From Acidothermaceae bacterium (GTDB lineage Bacteria; Actinomycetota; Actinomycetes; Acidothermales; Acidothermaceae): 12,022 bases of DNA. Within the stretch, counting starts at the first letter, position 1. Each line of letters starts with the position of its first letter. Of this stretch, positions 1 to 5,166 are shown in pieces. The notes beneath the pieces were generated by a model. The model had not been told where the DNA came from, did no database searches, and worked only from the letters and a program-made list of their open reading frames with translations. Location: positions 1-12,022 of the forward strand of contig JAICLV010000071.1 in assembly GCA_025925185.1 (NCBI GenBank), written 5' to 3'. The position numbers and the translations under genes are program-made.

Positions 1-179
1 AGCACGCCTTCGATGCGCAGCGACGTGACGGCGGCACCGGGGATCGACGACAGCAACGTGCGGCGAAGCGAGTTGCCGAGGGTGTAGCCGAAGCCCGGCT
101 CGAGCGGTTCGATCGCGAACCGGGAGCGGGTGTCGTCGACTGTCTCTTCTGAAATGGTCGGGCGTTGTGCGATGAGCAC
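1..179 (-). CDS. rpoA: RNA polymerase subunit alpha, N-terminal part (partial)
   Basis: This is the first 59 codons of the alpha subunit of DNA-directed RNA polymerase, the dimeric scaffold on which beta and beta' assemble; the rest lies beyond the left edge. The translation begins [12 protein letters not shown] and contains [19 protein letters not shown] followed by [14 protein letters not shown], the highly conserved start of the alpha N-terminal dimerisation domain. The start is GTG at 177-179, with a strong GGAGG at 186-190 at a normal distance. It is the last visible gene of the infA-rpmJ-rpsM-rpsK-rpsD-rpoA run and is separated from rpsD by 102 bp that contain a strong hairpin. That layout is the standard bacterial alpha operon order. 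I see nothing unusual in the visible part. Confidence 0.96.
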   Translation of the reverse strand, partial: MLIAQRPTISEETVDDTRSRFAIEPLEPGFGYTLGNSLRRTLLSSIPGAAVTSLRIEGV

Positions 180-243
180 GGGATTCCTCCGGGGTCTCGG
201 GGCGACCGCTATATGACGCTTGCCGAGTAGTAGGGGTGGTGCG

Positions 244-273
244 CCGGCGGGCGCCGACCAAAGCGCCCGCCGG
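244..273 (-). terminator. Strong hairpin between rpsD and rpoA (attenuator, processing site or terminator)
   Basis: A perfect 11-bp inverted repeat (CCGGCGGGCGC at 244-254 and its complement at 263-273) with an 8-base loop lies 9 bp beyond the rpsD stop. No U-tract follows on the minus-strand transcript, so it is more likely a partial terminator, RNA-processing or mRNA-stability hairpin tuning rpoA relative to the ribosomal genes than a full stop. An AT-rich CATATAG lies between it and the rpoA ribosome binding site and could be part of an internal promoter, but no convincing -35 accompanies it. Confidence 0.6.
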
Positions 274-281
274 GTGGATCT

Positions 282-908
282 TTACTTCGAGTAGAACTCG
301 ACGATGAGCTGCTCTTGGACCTGGGTGTCGATGACCTGACGCACCGGCAGCGTGTGCACGAGCACGCGCAGCCGCGACGGCAGCACTTCGAGCCAGGCGG
401 GAGCGGTCTTCTCGCCGGCCACGGCACGGGCGATCACGAAGGGGTCGAGCTCGGCCGACTTCGGAGCTACCTCGACGATGTCGCTCTCGCTCACCCGGTA
501 GCTCGGGATGTCGACCCGCTTGCCGTTGACCAGGAAGTGGCCGTGGCGCACAAACTGGCGGGCCTGGTCGCGGCTGGCGGCGAAGCCGGCGCGATAGACC
601 ACGTTGTCGAGCCGGCTCTCGAGGATGCGCAGCAGGTTCTCGCCGGTACGACCGGTCTTGTTGCTGGCCTCTTCGTAGTAGCCGCGGAACTGCTTTTCGA
701 GGACGCCGTAGATGCGCGCGCACTTCTGCTTCTCACGCATCTGCAGCAGGTACTCGCTGTCCTTGCTGCGACCCCGGCCGTGCTCGCCCGGCGGGTACGG
801 ACGGATCTCGATCGGGCACTTCGGCGAGTCGCACTTGGCGCCCTTGAGGAACAGCTTGGTCTTCTCGCGACGGCAACGCTTGCAGTCGGGGCCGGTGTAA
901 CGAGCCAT
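282..908 (-). CDS. rpsD: 30S ribosomal protein S4
   Basis: The 208-aa product is ribosomal protein S4, a primary 16S rRNA binder that nucleates assembly of the 30S body and in several bacteria represses its own operon. The N-terminus MARYTGPDCKRCRREK and the later YPPGEHGRGR match S4. The S4 RNA-binding fold follows from about residue 95 (RLDNVVYRAGFA, then GHFLVNGKRVDIPSYRV). Cysteines 9, 12, 26 and 31 form a CX2C-X13-CX4C zinc site, so this is the zinc-binding (C+) form; some actinobacteria such as mycobacteria carry a cysteine-free S4. The ATG at 906-908 lies 3 bp beyond the rpsK stop, and the ribosome binding site GGAGGG lies inside the rpsK 3' end, which implies translational coupling. 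Confidence 0.97.
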   Translation of the reverse strand: MARYTGPDCKRCRREKTKLFLKGAKCDSPKCPIEIRPYPPGEHGRGRSKDSEYLLQMREKQKCARIYGVLEKQFRGYYEEASNKTGRTGENLLRILESRLDNVVYRAGFAASRDQARQFVRHGHFLVNGKRVDIPSYRVSESDIVEVAPKSAELDPFVIARAVAGEKTAPAWLEVLPSRLRVLVHTLPVRQVIDTQVQEQLIVEFYSK

Positions 909-911
909 GGA

Positions 912-1322
912 TCAAACCCTCCGGCGCTTCGGTGGACGGCAACCGTTGTGCGGAACTGGAGTGACGTCTTGGATCGAGCCGACCTCCAGGCCGACGGCCT
1001 GCAGCGAGCGGATCGCGGTCTCGCGGCCGGAGCCCGGGCCCTTCACGAAGACGTCGACCTTGCGCATGCCGTGCTCCTGCGCGCGGCGGGCGGCGGCCTC
1101 GGCGGCCATCTGCGCTGCGAACGGGGTCGACTTGCGCGACCCCTTGAAGCCGACGTGGCCGGCGCTCGCCCATGAGATCAACGCGCCGGTGGGGTCGGTG
1201 ATCGAAACGATCGTGTTGTTGAACGTGCTCTTGATGTGAGCGTGGCCGTGGGCCACGTTCTTCTTCTCCTTGCGGCGCACCTTCTTGGCGCCGGCGCCTT
1301 GTTGGCGCGACTTCGGGGGCAT
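912..1322 (-). CDS. rpsK: 30S ribosomal protein S11
   Basis: The 136-aa product is ribosomal protein S11, which sits on the 30S platform beside the mRNA exit region. The lysine/arginine-rich N-terminus ([19 protein letters not shown]) precedes the conserved body: [58 protein letters not shown] and the invariant C-terminus [13 protein letters not shown]. The ATG at 1320-1322 is chosen because it gives the family's usual start and length and has AGGAG at 1333-1337; upstream in-frame extension runs into rpsM and has no support. It follows rpsM by 62 bp and almost touches rpsD. Confidence 0.97.
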   Translation of the reverse strand: MPPKSRQQGAGAKKVRRKEKKNVAHGHAHIKSTFNNTIVSITDPTGALISWASAGHVGFKGSRKSTPFAAQMAAEAAARRAQEHGMRKVDVFVKGPGSGRETAIRSLQAVGLEVGSIQDVTPVPHNGCRPPKRRRV

Positions 1323-1384
1323 CTGCTGCTGGCTCCTGGAAAGCGATGAGGTGGTCGGACCCGCGGCGCGGGGCGAACGCGGGA

Positions 1385-1765
1385 CTACTTCTTGCCGACC
1401 TTCTTCTTGCCGGCGACGGTCTTGCGCGGGCCCTTGCGGGTGCGCGCGTTGGTGTGGGTGCGCTGCCCGTGGACGGGCAACCCGCGGCGGTGCCGGATGC
1501 CCTGGTAGCAGCCGATCTCGACCTTGCGGCGGATGTCGGCGGCGACCTCGCGACGCAGGTCGCCCTCGATCTTGTAGTTGCCCTCGAGCCACTCGCGCAG
1601 CTTCAGCAGGTCGTCGTCCGACAGGTCGCGGACGCGAAGGTCGGGGCTGATGCCGGTGGCGGCGACGGTCTCGGCCGCGCGAGTGCGACCGACGCCGTAG
1701 ATGTAGGTGAGCGCGATCTCCAGGCGCTTGTCGCGCGGGAGGTCGACGCCGACGAGACGGGCCAT
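1385..1765 (-). CDS. rpsM: 30S ribosomal protein S13
   Basis: The 126-aa product is ribosomal protein S13, on the head of the 30S subunit, contacting 16S rRNA, S19, the P-site tRNA and 50S bridges. [19 protein letters not shown] opens the protein; [10 protein letters not shown] is the helix-two-turn-helix signature; [19 protein letters not shown] and the basic tail [18 protein letters not shown] are diagnostic. The ATG at 1763-1765 has AGGAGT at 1775-1780. Its 146-bp leader after rpmJ contains several hairpins, and in other bacteria the rpsM leader is the site where S4 represses the alpha operon. Confidence 0.97.
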   Translation of the reverse strand: MARLVGVDLPRDKRLEIALTYIYGVGRTRAAETVAATGISPDLRVRDLSDDDLLKLREWLEGNYKIEGDLRREVAADIRRKVEIGCYQGIRHRRGLPVHGQRTHTNARTRKGPRKTVAGKKKVGKK

Positions 1766-1820
1766 GCGGGCGGTACTCCTAGCTGTTCGCGGAGGTCCTT
1801 GCGAAACCGCGTCCCCACCT

Positions 1821-1881
1821 GCCCAGATGGGCCCCGGCCTCCGACCGGGGGTTGCGTCGTCCAAGACCGAAATCTCGGACG
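1821..1881 (-). promoter_or_regulatory. Structured rpmJ-rpsM intergenic leader
   Basis: Three consecutive inverted repeats lie in the 146-bp gap upstream of rpsM: GCCCA/TGGGC (1821-1825 with 1828-1832), CCCCGG/CCGGGG (1832-1837 with 1845-1850) and CGTCC/GGACG (1858-1862 with 1877-1881). The sequence shows only the repeats. A role in S4 feedback on the alpha operon or in RNA processing is inference from what the rpsM leader does in E. coli; I cannot show homology to that pseudoknot. Confidence 0.4.
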
Positions 1882-1911
1882 GCGCTGCGGCCCGCTTTGG
1901 TTGGCGAGCTG

Positions 1912-2025
1912 CTAGCCCTGCCGCTGCTTGTGGCGGAGGTTCTCGCAGATCACCATGACCCGGCCGTGACGGCGGATCACCTTGCACTTGTCGCAGATCT
2001 TCTTGACGCTCGGCTTGACCTTCAT
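1912..2025 (-). CDS. rpmJ: 50S ribosomal protein L36 (zinc-binding form)
   Basis: This 37-aa gene is complete: [19 protein letters not shown] continues into [19 protein letters not shown]36 is the smallest 50S protein and binds 23S rRNA near the L7/L12 stalk base. Cys11, Cys14, Cys27 and His32 form the CX2C-X12-C-X4-H zinc ribbon, so it is the C+ paralogue. The ATG at 2023-2025 has AGGAGA at 2031-2036, and the stop TAG is at 1912-1914. It lies between infA and rpsM, the usual position. The product is too short for ordinary ORF cut-offs but is unmistakable. Confidence 0.97.
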   Translation of the reverse strand: MKVKPSVKKICDKCKVIRRHGRVMVICENLRHKQRQG

Positions 2026-2055
2026 GGGCTTCTCCTGGACGAACCTTTGGCCTAC

Positions 2056-2072
2056 AGGCGTCCGGGACGCCT
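2056..2072 (-). promoter_or_regulatory. Hairpin in infA-rpmJ spacer
   Basis: A perfect 7-bp inverted repeat, AGGCGTC then CGG then GACGCCT, lies in the 71-bp spacer between the infA stop and the rpmJ start. No T-tract follows. It may be a processing or stability hairpin; nothing more can be said from the sequence. Confidence 0.4.
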
Positions 2073-2096
2073 AGCGTGCGTTGTTACGGGTGGTGG

Positions 2097-2318
2097 TTAC
2101 TTGTAGCGGTAGACGATGCGGCCACGGGTCAGGTCGTAGGGGCTGAGTTCGACGACCACTCGGTCACCCGGGAGGATGCGGATGTAGTGCATGCGCATCT
2201 TGCCACTGATGTGAGCGAGCACCTTATGGCCGTTCGCGAGCTCGACCCTGAACATGGCGTTCGGGAGCGGTTCGACGACCTGGCCTTCGATCTCGATGGC
2301 CCCGTCTTTCTTCGCCAT
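2097..2318 (-). CDS. infA: Translation initiation factor IF-1
   Basis: The 73-aa product is IF-1, the single OB-fold factor that occupies the 30S A site during initiation alongside IF-2 and IF-3. [60 protein letters not shown] and [13 protein letters not shown] cover the whole family, with normal length and ends. The ATG at 2316-2318 is fixed by the invariant MAKKD start. The best ribosome binding site, GGAGG at 2321-2325, leaves only 2 bases before the ATG, much tighter than in the other ribosomal genes here. It heads the visible operon, with its own leader and likely promoter. The secY/adk/map genes usual upstream are absent, replaced by an insertion sequence and ispH. Confidence 0.97.
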   Translation of the reverse strand: MAKKDGAIEIEGQVVEPLPNAMFRVELANGHKVLAHISGKMRMHYIRILPGDRVVVELSPYDLTRGRIVYRYK

Positions 2319-2356
2319 ATCCTCCGCGTTCCGTTGCTGTCTACCCGTGCTTTCAC

Positions 2357-2419
2357 ACGCGTGGTGGCACGCGTCTGCCCTGCTCCTGCGGCCGGAGGGC
2401 GGCCGAAGAGCAAACAGAC
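2357..2419 (-). promoter_or_regulatory. Structured infA 5' leader (two hairpins)
   Basis: Between the candidate -10 box and infA the minus-strand RNA can form two hairpins. The first pairs GTCTG/CAGAC, TGCTC/GAGCA and CGGCCG/CGGCCG as nested stems (2373-2419). The second is a 7-bp ACGCGTG/CACGCGT stem with a 4-base loop (2357-2374), sharing 2 bases with the first. Nearly the whole predicted leader is thus folded. I recognise no riboswitch or r-protein site in it. Confidence 0.45.
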
Positions 2420-2435
2420 GACGGGCCGACTGAGA

Positions 2436-2454
2436 AGTCTACGCGAGCACTCGC
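2436..2454 (-). promoter_or_regulatory. Candidate infA promoter with inverted repeat in the spacer
   Basis: TAGACT (2441 to 2436 on the minus strand) is a good actinobacterial -10 box and predicts a 5' UTR of about 110 bases ahead of infA. No good -35 hexamer is present. Directly upstream, a perfect 5-bp inverted repeat GCGAG-CA-CTCGC (2443-2454) occupies the -10/-35 spacer and could be an operator, but this is inference from position only. Confidence 0.5.
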
Positions 2455-2468
2455 CCGAACGCGAAACG

Positions 2469-2492
2469 CCCCCACCCCCAGGCCCCGCCCCC
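2469..2492 (-). other. G-quadruplex-type tract upstream of infA
   Basis: The minus strand reads GGGGG C GGGG CCT GGGGG T GGGGG across 2492 to 2469, with a fifth G5 run at 2505-2501. Four runs of 4-5 G with loops of 1, 3 and 1 bases are a textbook intramolecular G4 pattern. The tract is on the non-template strand for infA, about 30-50 bp upstream of the -10 box. Function is unknown. Confidence 0.55.
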
Positions 2493-2521
2493 AGGCGACA
2501 CCCCCGGCGAAATCGATCACG

Positions 2522-2545
2522 CTCAGGGGGCCGAGACTCCCTGAG
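2522..2545. repeat. Inverted repeat at the IS110 insertion point
   Basis: CTCAGGG (2522-2528) and CCCTGAG (2539-2545) form a perfect 7-bp stem with a 10-base loop, ending 1 base before the CT core copy of the insertion sequence. The arm at 2539-2545 is also part of the segment matched by the element's right target guide. It could be an old terminator or a dispersed structured repeat used as an insertion target. Confidence 0.6.
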
Positions 2546-2553
2546 AAGCCCTG

Positions 2554-2559
2554 TGTCAA
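2554..2559 (-). promoter_or_regulatory. Right-end -35 box of the circle-junction promoter
   Basis: TTGACA (2559 to 2554) is a perfect -35 hexamer overlapping the transposase TGA stop. In the integrated element no -10 lies 16-19 bp downstream. When the element circularises, RE joins LE through the CT core, and the left-end box CATGCT then stands 18 bp away. Confidence 0.65.
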
Positions 2560-3818
2560 GCCGCGGTGTTGTTGATCTTTGTTTGTTGGTCGAGGACGCG
2601 TTGCAGGGCGTGGTGTTGGTCGGGGTTGTAGGGGGTGTTGTTCTGCCAGCAGTGCCAGATGACGAACAGCCAGGCGCGGCCGAGGATGCGGATGGCGTGG
2701 GGGTGGTCGCAGTCTCGGTCGCGGGCGCGTTGGTAGAGGTCGGCGGCCCAGGGGTTGGCGTGGCGGGAGCCGTCGGCGAAGTCGGTGACGGCGTCGCGCA
2801 GTTGTTTGTCGCAGGCCCAGCGGAAGCCGACGGCGCGGAGTTTGCCGGATTGGCGGGTGGAGGGGGCCATGCCGGCGAGGCAGGCGAGGGATTCGGGGGT
2901 GGGGAACTTGGCGCGGCAGTCGCCGATCTCGGCGAGCAGCCGGGCGGCGCGGACCTGCCCGGAGCGGGGCAGGGAGGTGAAGATGTGCGCGTCGGCGTGC
3001 GCGTCGAGCTGGTTGCTGATCTGCTCGGTGAGGGCCTTGATCTGGGTGGCGAGGGTGGCGAGCACCGCGAGCAGCGCGTGGGTGATCTGCGCGCCCGCGT
3101 CGGCGGCCTGGCCGGTGGCGCCGCGGGGCGCGGCGGTCAGGCGGGCGTGCAGTGTGGCGGGGTCGGCGCGCCCGCAGTAGCCGACCGATGCCAGCCAGGC
3201 GCCGAGGCGTTTGGGCGACAGCCAGCCGGCCCGGTCTTGGGTGTCGAAACGGGCCAGGAACTTCAGGCTGATCTCGGAGTCGATTTCGGCGAAAAGGCCT
3301 ACTGCGCCGGGGAAGACGTCACGCAGGTGCGCGCGCAGCTGGTTCGCCGCACCGACCCGGTGGGCGACCAGGTCCTTGCGGGCGCGGCAGGCGCGGCGCA
3401 ACGCGGTGGTGGCGGGGCTGTCGGGGACCAGCGGGCGCAGCCGGGCCCGGTCGGTGCGCAGCACATCGGCGAGCACGAACGCGTCGAACCGGTCGTCTTT
3501 GTTGCCGGCCGAGCCGTAGCGGCCGCGCAGGTTCTTCACCTGGTTCGGGCTGATCACCACCACGGTGATCCCGGCGGAAAGCAGCGCGTCGACGACCGGC
3601 CCGTCGGGTCGTTCGATCGCCACCTCGCATGCGCCGGCCTTGGCCAGCATGGCGAGCAGCTCGCGCAGCCCGGCCGCGTCGTGGGCGACCGTGCGGCGCG
3701 AGGTCTCGCGGCCGCGGGCGTCGACCACCGACACGGCGTGGTTGTCGCGGGCCCAGTCGACGCCGGCGGTCACTGCGTTGGGCGGGGTTTCGGGCAGGGT
3801 GTTGCTGGCAGACTTCAC
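2556..3818 (-). CDS. IS110-family transposase (DEDD plus Transposase_20), intact
   Basis: This 420-aa recombinase moves the element through a circular intermediate, guided by a bridge RNA. The N-terminal RuvC-like DEDD domain shows Asp21 (AGVDWA), Glu69 (VAIERP), and Asp109 and Asp112 (NKDDRFDAFVLAD). A helical linker spans about 140-275. The C-terminal Transposase_20 domain runs from about 278: TSLPRSGQVRAARLLAEIGD, then LACLAGMAPSTRQSG (313-325), which holds the candidate serine nucleophile (Ser320 or Ser324). All catalytic positions and the full length are present, so it looks active. The GTG start at 3816-3818 is set by a strong AGGAGG at 3824-3829. The TGA stop overlaps a TTGACA box at the right end. 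Base composition does not clearly differ from the host. Confidence 0.95.
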   Translation of the reverse strand: MKSASNTLPETPPNAVTAGVDWARDNHAVSVVDARGRETSRRTVAHDAAGLRELLAMLAKAGACEVAIERPDGPVVDALLSAGITVVVISPNQVKNLRGRYGSAGNKDDRFDAFVLADVLRTDRARLRPLVPDSPATTALRRACRARKDLVAHRVGAANQLRAHLRDVFPGAVGLFAEIDSEISLKFLARFDTQDRAGWLSPKRLGAWLASVGYCGRADPATLHARLTAAPRGATGQAADAGAQITHALLAVLATLATQIKALTEQISNQLDAHADAHIFTSLPRSGQVRAARLLAEIGDCRAKFPTPESLACLAGMAPSTRQSGKLRAVGFRWACDKQLRDAVTDFADGSRHANPWAADLYQRARDRDCDHPHAIRILGRAWLFVIWHCWQNNTPYNPDQHHALQRVLDQQTKINNTAA

Positions 3819-3865
3819 GTCAGCCTCCTCGCTGCTAGTCCCAGTGGGGAGGCACCCTTATGCGG

Positions 3866-4052
3866 CGCCGGGACGTGGCTGCCGGTTCGCTCACTGATCG
3901 GCGCTCGACGGCGCTCAGCCCTGTTGACGGTCGGCACGTCCCGGGCAGCCGCCAGGCCCCGCAGATCTCAGGGTGGACATCGACCGTGTCCAGCGTGGCG
4001 GGCGATGACCTGGCGGCGCCCCGGGTGCATCAGCGACCTATCGGAGGCCGCC
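3866..4052 (-). ncRNA. Predicted IS110 bridge RNA (two guide loops)
   Basis: On the minus strand, a short 5' hairpin (4049-4035) is followed by two large loops. Target loop: a 9-bp stem GCCGCCAGG/CCTGGCGGC (4017-4009 with 3956-3948) encloses a 5' guide CGCCACGCT (4000-3992), a GGACA/TGTCC hairpin (3991-3975) and a 3' guide CCCTGAGA (3973-3966). Donor loop: a 10-bp stem CCGGGACGTG/CACGTCCCGG (3944-3935 with 3877-3868) encloses a 5' guide ACAGGGCT (3924-3917), a short GCGC/GCGC hairpin and a 3' guide GATCAGTGAG (3899-3890). The four guides match the left flank, right flank, right end and left end of the element at the CT core. The order and sidedness agree with the IS621 bridge RNA. The 5' end is placed from the junction -10 box and the 3' end from the second stem; both are approximate. 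Confidence 0.88.
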
Positions 4053-4058
4053 GACACA

Positions 4059-4064
4059 AGCATG
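4059..4064 (-). promoter_or_regulatory. Left-end -10 box of the circle-junction promoter
   Basis: CATGCT (4064 to 4059) keeps the A at position 2 and T at position 6 of a -10 box. In the circle it is 18 bp from the right-end TTGACA: 5 bp of RE, the 2-bp core and 11 bp of LE. Transcription would start near 4052, just ahead of the bridge RNA structures. In the integrated state the host bases at the -35 position (TGCACG) are a poor match, so the RNA should be made mainly from the circle. Confidence 0.6.
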
Positions 4065-4144
4065 GTGGACCAGTGAGCGTGGCGTGCACGCCCAGCCCGG
4101 GGGGTCTACGCCTAGCTCGGGCCCGGCCAGACAGGCGTTCGACT

Positions 4145-4150
4145 TACGAT
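4145..4150 (+). promoter_or_regulatory. Likely leaderless ispH promoter (-10 box)
   Basis: TACGAT lies exactly 7 bases before the ATG at 4158, so transcription should begin at or next to the A of that ATG. No Shine-Dalgarno is present, and no good -35 is visible. The insertion sequence ends 67 bp upstream of this box, so it leaves the core promoter intact. Confidence 0.6.
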
Positions 4151-4157
4151 GGTGACC

Positions 4158-5114
4158 ATGAGTTCCTCGAAGCGCGTCCTGCTCGCCCAGCCTCGTGGCT
4201 ACTGCGCCGGGGTCGAGCGCGCGGTCGACACGGTCGAAAAGGCGCTCGAGGTGCACGGCGCCCCGGTCTATGTCCGCAAGCAGATCGTGCACAACAAGCA
4301 CGTGGTCGCCGACCTCGAGGCCAAGGGCGCGATCTTCGTCGAGGAGGCCGAAGAGGTGCCGGAGGGCTCGATCGTGGTCCTCTCGGCGCACGGTGTCGCT
4401 CCGAGCGTTTACGCCGAGGCCGACCAGCGCCGGCTCAAGACGATTGACGCGACCTGTCCGCTGGTCACCAAGGTGCACCACGAGGCGCGGCGATACGCCG
4501 CTCAAGACCTCGAGATCTTGCTCATCGGCCACTCGAATCACGAGGAGGTCGTCGGCACCACGGGCGAAGCGCCCGACCGCGTGACCGTGGTCGACGGACC
4601 CGAGGCGGCAGCCACCGTCAAGGTCAAAGACCCGAACCGGATCGCCTGGCTGTCGCAGACGACACTCTCGGTCGACGAGACGTTGGAGACGGTCCGCGCG
4701 CTGCGGGCCCGGTTCCCGAACCTGATCGACCCGCCGAGCGATGACATCTGCTACGCGACTCAGAACCGGCAGGGCGCGGTGAAGAAGATCGCCGCGCTGT
4801 CCGACCTGGTCATCGTCGTTGGCTCGCGCAACTCGTCGAACTCGGTGCGGTTGGTCGAAGTCGCGCTCGACTGCGGCGCGCGGGTCGCCCATTTGGTGGA
4901 CGACGCGCGCGAGATCGACGAGTCGTGGTTGGACGGCGTTTCCACCGTTGGTGTCAGCAGCGGCGCCTCGGTCCCCGAGTCGCTGGTGACAGGCGTCTTG
5001 GGGTGGCTTGCCGAGCACGGCTTCGACGAGGTGGTCGAGATCGACGCTGAGCGCGAGACCCTCACCTTCGCGCTTCCGCCCGAACTGCGGCGCGACATCA
5101 AAGCCCGCGGCTGA
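4158..5114 (+). CDS. ispH: 4-hydroxy-3-methylbut-2-enyl diphosphate reductase
   Basis: IspH (LytB) is the last enzyme of the MEP pathway. It reduces HMBPP to IPP and DMAPP using a [4Fe-4S] cluster and electrons from ferredoxin or flavodoxin in the cytosol. The 318-aa product has the three cluster cysteines: Cys16 ([12 protein letters not shown]), Cys100 (DATCPLVTK) and Cys198 ([11 protein letters not shown]). It also has the substrate residues in [26 protein letters not shown] (catalytic Glu137), QTTLSVDET and [11 protein letters not shown]. The ATG at 4158 is preferred because TACGAT ends 7 bases upstream, giving a leaderless mRNA; ATG at 4149 overlaps that box and would add three residues. 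Downstream, DUF6542 and ychF occur near ispH in other actinobacteria too. It is convergent with the DUF6542 gene. Confidence 0.96.
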   Translation: MSSSKRVLLAQPRGYCAGVERAVDTVEKALEVHGAPVYVRKQIVHNKHVVADLEAKGAIFVEEAEEVPEGSIVVLSAHGVAPSVYAEADQRRLKTIDATCPLVTKVHHEARRYAAQDLEILLIGHSNHEEVVGTTGEAPDRVTVVDGPEAAATVKVKDPNRIAWLSQTTLSVDETLETVRALRARFPNLIDPPSDDICYATQNRQGAVKKIAALSDLVIVVGSRNSSNSVRLVEVALDCGARVAHLVDDAREIDESWLDGVSTVGVSSGASVPESLVTGVLGWLAEHGFDEVVEIDAERETLTFALPPELRRDIKARG

Positions 5115-5145
5115 CTCTGGGCCGTTCGGCTCGCGCCCTCAACCC

Positions 5146-5160
5146 CCGGACGACGTCCGG
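5146..5160. terminator. Hairpin between convergent ispH and DUF6542 genes
   Basis: CCGGAC-GAC-GTCCGG forms a perfect 6-bp stem with a 3-base loop in the 52-bp gap between two convergent stops. It can act on either strand. There is no T-tract, which is common for actinobacterial terminators. Confidence 0.55.
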
Positions 5161-5166
5161 CGAGTT

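Larger units (their letters stand above)
2549..4077 (-). mobile_element. Complete IS110-family insertion sequence with bridge RNA
   Basis: This is an intact element of about 1,529 bp (one core included; the second CT core copy is at 2547-2548). It has no terminal inverted repeats and no target duplication beyond the 2-bp CT core, as expected for IS110. Its non-coding DNA is almost all at the left end, upstream of the transposase (about 250 bp), and only 7 bp separate the transposase stop from the right-end core. This is the arrangement of the IS110 group, in which the left end encodes the bridge RNA. Both boundaries were set by matches between that RNA and the four DNA half-sites. Empty-site sequence predicted on the minus strand: GCACGCCACG-CT-TCTCAGGG. 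It sits between infA and ispH and is oriented toward infA. Confidence 0.93.

Noticed and set aside
2530..2559. New host promoter for infA formed by the outward TTGACA at the IS right end
   Set aside because: No -10-like hexamer lies 16-19 bp downstream in the integrated state.
4059..4066. Alternative left end of the IS at the other GCTT, which is also shared with the right end
   Set aside because: That boundary gives only partial guide matches (8 of 10 for the left target and poor for the right donor). The CT at 4076-4077 gives 9 of 9 and 10 of 10 with one wobble.
2076..4076. Very long plus-strand open frame (666 codons) opposite infA, the IS and its left end
   Set aside because: It is antisense to two certain genes and the bridge RNA, is Gly/Val/Ala-rich without domains, and results from high GC in the shadow of the transposase.
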